From positions 62,001-126,000 of the forward strand of contig JAFGUC010000024.1 of NCBI GenBank assembly GCA_016938695.1: DNA of 64,000 bases, given 5' to 3'. Of the stretch, positions 62,401-64,000 are shown in pieces. How positions within the stretch are numbered: position 1 is the first letter of the stretch; every line of letters begins with the position of its first letter. Under the pieces are notes generated by a model that was not told the DNA's origin, searched no databases, and saw nothing but the letters and a program-made list of their open reading frames with translations. Made by a program: the position numbers and the translations under genes. The DNA is from Candidatus Woesearchaeota archaeon (GTDB taxonomy: Archaea > Nanobdellota > Nanobdellia > Woesearchaeales > JAFGUC01).

Positions 62401-62630
62401 TTCAAAATATCTTCAATTGGTTTAGAGTTCTTTTGAGTAATTTCTTTAGCTTGTGCTTCTAAATCAACGCCAAGTTTTTTTAAGCTTTCTATGTGCATAT
62501 GAAGTAATTGCTCAACTATAGCAACCATTTTTGAAAGTTCTTGTCGTTCTTTAGCCAATACAGAAATAGAACCTTTATGAAAACCGATTTGTTCTTCAGT
62601 AGACATTTGTTGTGTGTTTTCTTCAGTCAT
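62397..62630 (-). CDS. Small coiled-coil protein of unknown function
   Basis: The 77-residue protein is nearly all helical, with the heptad-like core ISVLAKERQELSKMVAIVEQLLHMHIESLKKLGVDLE. GGAGG (in AAAGGAGGCTAAT) precedes the ATG. It is the first gene of the PUA-AglB operon. Its size and pattern vaguely recall prefoldin-like proteins, but no family is assigned. Confidence 0.68.
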   Translation of the reverse strand: MTEENTQQMSTEEQIGFHKGSISVLAKERQELSKMVAIVEQLLHMHIESLKKLGVDLEAQAKEITQKNSKPIEDILK

Positions 62631-62762
62631 TTTATAATTAGCCTCCTTTGTCGTGAATAGTAGGGCTTTTATTTATAAATATTATGTGCTGTTTAAAAAT
62701 AAAACCTCTCAATTAAATCATTCACAACATAAAATTATTTAAAGAAACAGTTGGGTATCTAA

Positions 62763-64000
62763 ATGCATATGACAATAATTGGACGAATTGTAGGTAAAAT
62801 AACAACATCTCATTTTAGTTTTAAAATTGAAACAGAAGCAAAGAAATTTGACTTTGTTCAAGTATGTCATAAAGAATATGGTTTTGTTCTTTGTCAAATC
62901 GTTGAATTAGAGCGCTTAGGAGATGATTATACTGCAGTTTGCAATATTATTGGTTACAAAGATGAATCTGATAACCGAGTTAAACTTCCAAGAAGTACGT
63001 TTGAACCAAGTACTGAAGTTCTATTTGCAGAAAATTCATTAGTTGAAGCAATAATTAAACTTGACGATTCTGCCAAAGGAGCATATCTTGGACTTTTAGA
63101 TGGTAAAGATATCCCTGTTTACCTAGATATGAATAAACTCTTAACAAAACATGTAGTTGTTCTTGCAAAGTCAGGTGCAGGAAAGTCATATTGTGTGGGA
63201 GTTTTATTAGAAGAAATAATAGAAAAAAACATTCCACTATTAATTATAGATCCTCATGGAGAATATTCTTCATTAAAATCGGAAAACGATAAAGATAAAG
63301 ACTTAATGATTAAATACAATATAAAACCAAAAGCGTATGTAAAAAATATACGAGAATATGGAGATTTCAAAATTGATAGAAATCTTGTTCCGTTAAAACT
63401 AAGTAACAGAATGGGATTAAAAGAACTCCTAAATATTATTCCAGTTAAACTATCAAACAATCAGACAGGATTGTTATACGATACATTACGAAATGTACCT
63501 AATTTCTCATTCTCTGAATTAAAATTCGCGCTTGAACAACAAGACTCAAATGTAAAATGGAGTTTAATTGGAATAATCGAAAGCTTAGAAAGTCTAAATT
63601 TGTTTGGTGAAGGTTATACATCATTAAATGAAATAATCCGTCCAGGACGATGTTCGATAATAAATCTAAAAGGAATGCCTCAAGCAGCACAAGAGATAGT
63701 AACTTACAAATTGTTACATGATTTATTTGAAGCAAGGAAATTAGAATCAATTCCACCATTCTTTTGTGTAATAGAAGAAGCACATAACTTCTGTCCTGAA
63801 CGAAGTTTTGGAGAAACAAAAGCATCAAGCATCATAAGAAATATTGCAAGCGAAGGTCGTAAATTTGGTTTAGGTCTAGCAGTTATTTCACAACGACCAG
63901 CACGACTAGATAAATCAGTTATTTCACAATGTACAACACAAATAATTCTAAAGATTACAAATCCTAATGACTTAAAGACAGTTCAAAATTCAGTTGAAGG
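62763..64000 (+). CDS. herA: HerA-family bipolar DNA translocase (3' end beyond the window)
   Basis: The frame is open from ATG 62763 (a second ATG at 62769 is also possible) to the window edge, about 412 codons. An N-terminal HAS-barrel-like region is followed by Walker A AKSGAGKS (residues 135-142), IDPHGEYSSLK, and the Walker B/sensor region FCVIEEAHNFCPERSFGE with GRKFGLGLAVISQRPARLDK. HerA with NurA resects DNA ends for recombination. An ATTATTTAAAG TATA-like box about 26 bp upstream suggests a leaderless start. The C-terminus is missing. Confidence 0.92.
   Translation, partial: MHMTIIGRIVGKITTSHFSFKIETEAKKFDFVQVCHKEYGFVLCQIVELERLGDDYTAVCNIIGYKDESDNRVKLPRSTFEPSTEVLFAENSLVEAIIKLDDSAKGAYLGLLDGKDIPVYLDMNKLLTKHVVVLAKSGAGKSYCVGVLLEEIIEKNIPLLIIDPHGEYSSLKSENDKDKDLMIKYNIKPKAYVKNIREYGDFKIDRNLVPLKLSNRMGLKELLNIIPVKLSNNQTGLLYDTLRNVPNFSFSELKFALEQQDSNVKWSLIGIIESLESLNLFGEGYTSLNEIIRPGRCSIINLKGMPQAAQEIVTYKLLHDLFEARKLESIPPFFCVIEEAHNFCPERSFGETKASSIIRNIASEGRKFGLGLAVISQRPARLDKSVISQCTTQIILKITNPNDLKTVQNSVE

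Overview
The window is an AT-rich (roughly 30% GC by eye), gene-dense stretch of an archaeal chromosome. The archaeal assignment rests on PCNA, transcription factor TFE, the Holliday-junction resolvase Hjc, HerA, an AglB/STT3 oligosaccharyltransferase, a ribose-1,5-bisphosphate isomerase, an intron-containing tRNA-Leu, and TATA boxes placed about 26 bp before start codons (leaderless mRNAs). The combination of small unknown coiled-coil proteins, ScpB, SpoIIM-like and YgiQ genes, bacterial-type GAPDH, LuxS and many FN3-like surface proteins suggests a DPANN archaeon of the Woesearchaeota/Pacearchaeota type. That placement is inference.

Region 1 (1-32 kb) is mostly core and stress functions. 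It runs: ScpB with an unknown partner, a secreted protein, SpoIIM-like and AmrS-like genes; three small coiled-coil genes; tRNA-Leu(CAA) with a 51-nt intron; RNase J, PCNA, an Mrp-type ATPase, a YgiQ-type radical SAM protein and a flavodoxin. An oxidative-stress island follows (11.4-15.4 kb): an unlisted 58-aa four-cysteine protein, rubrerythrin, glutaredoxin, thioredoxin reductase, a 2-hydroxyacid dehydrogenase, an 8-oxoguanine glycosylase and desulfoferrodoxin. Next come a GNA1-like acetyltransferase, a GH13 sugar phosphorylase, type I GAPDH, LuxS, Hjc, a TFE with a very long lysine-rich tail, and R15P isomerase. Then there is a 1993-residue membrane-anchored surface protein co-transcribed with a SpoVT/AbrB regulator whose promoter region carries several dyads. 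A coiled-coil protein and an MCM-like protein that has lost its ATPase motifs complete the region.

Region 2 (32.2-62.6 kb) is a large surface-glycan locus. The left-facing arm (WbpA, B, E, D homologues) and the right-facing arm (WbpI, WbpG, HisH, HisF homologues) together make up the known route to UDP-ManNAc3NAcA and its acetamidino form. A pseudaminic-acid-type set (PseB, PseC, PseI, PseH, an SpsF-type cytidylyltransferase and a Pse-associated methylase) follows, with a second complete amidotransferase trio and an Lrp-type regulator. No PseG is visible. An MBOAT/SGNH O-acetylation pair is present, and the MBOAT reading frame carries an in-frame TGA at codon 18. A flippase, several glycosyltransferases, GtrA and DUF2304 proteins lead into an operon with a polyprenyl-phosphate glycosyltransferase and AglB. 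The AglB protein is fused in frame to a cyclophilin, with a Shine-Dalgarno plus ATG preserved at the junction.

The reading I favour is that the locus builds an acetamidino- and nonulosonate-containing N-glycan, flips it, and attaches it via AglB to sequon-rich surface proteins such as the 1993-residue one. The window ends inside herA. No stretch over 300 bases lacks a gene; the longest (28790-29047) is a dyad-rich regulatory region. I see no CRISPR array, insertion sequence or rRNA.
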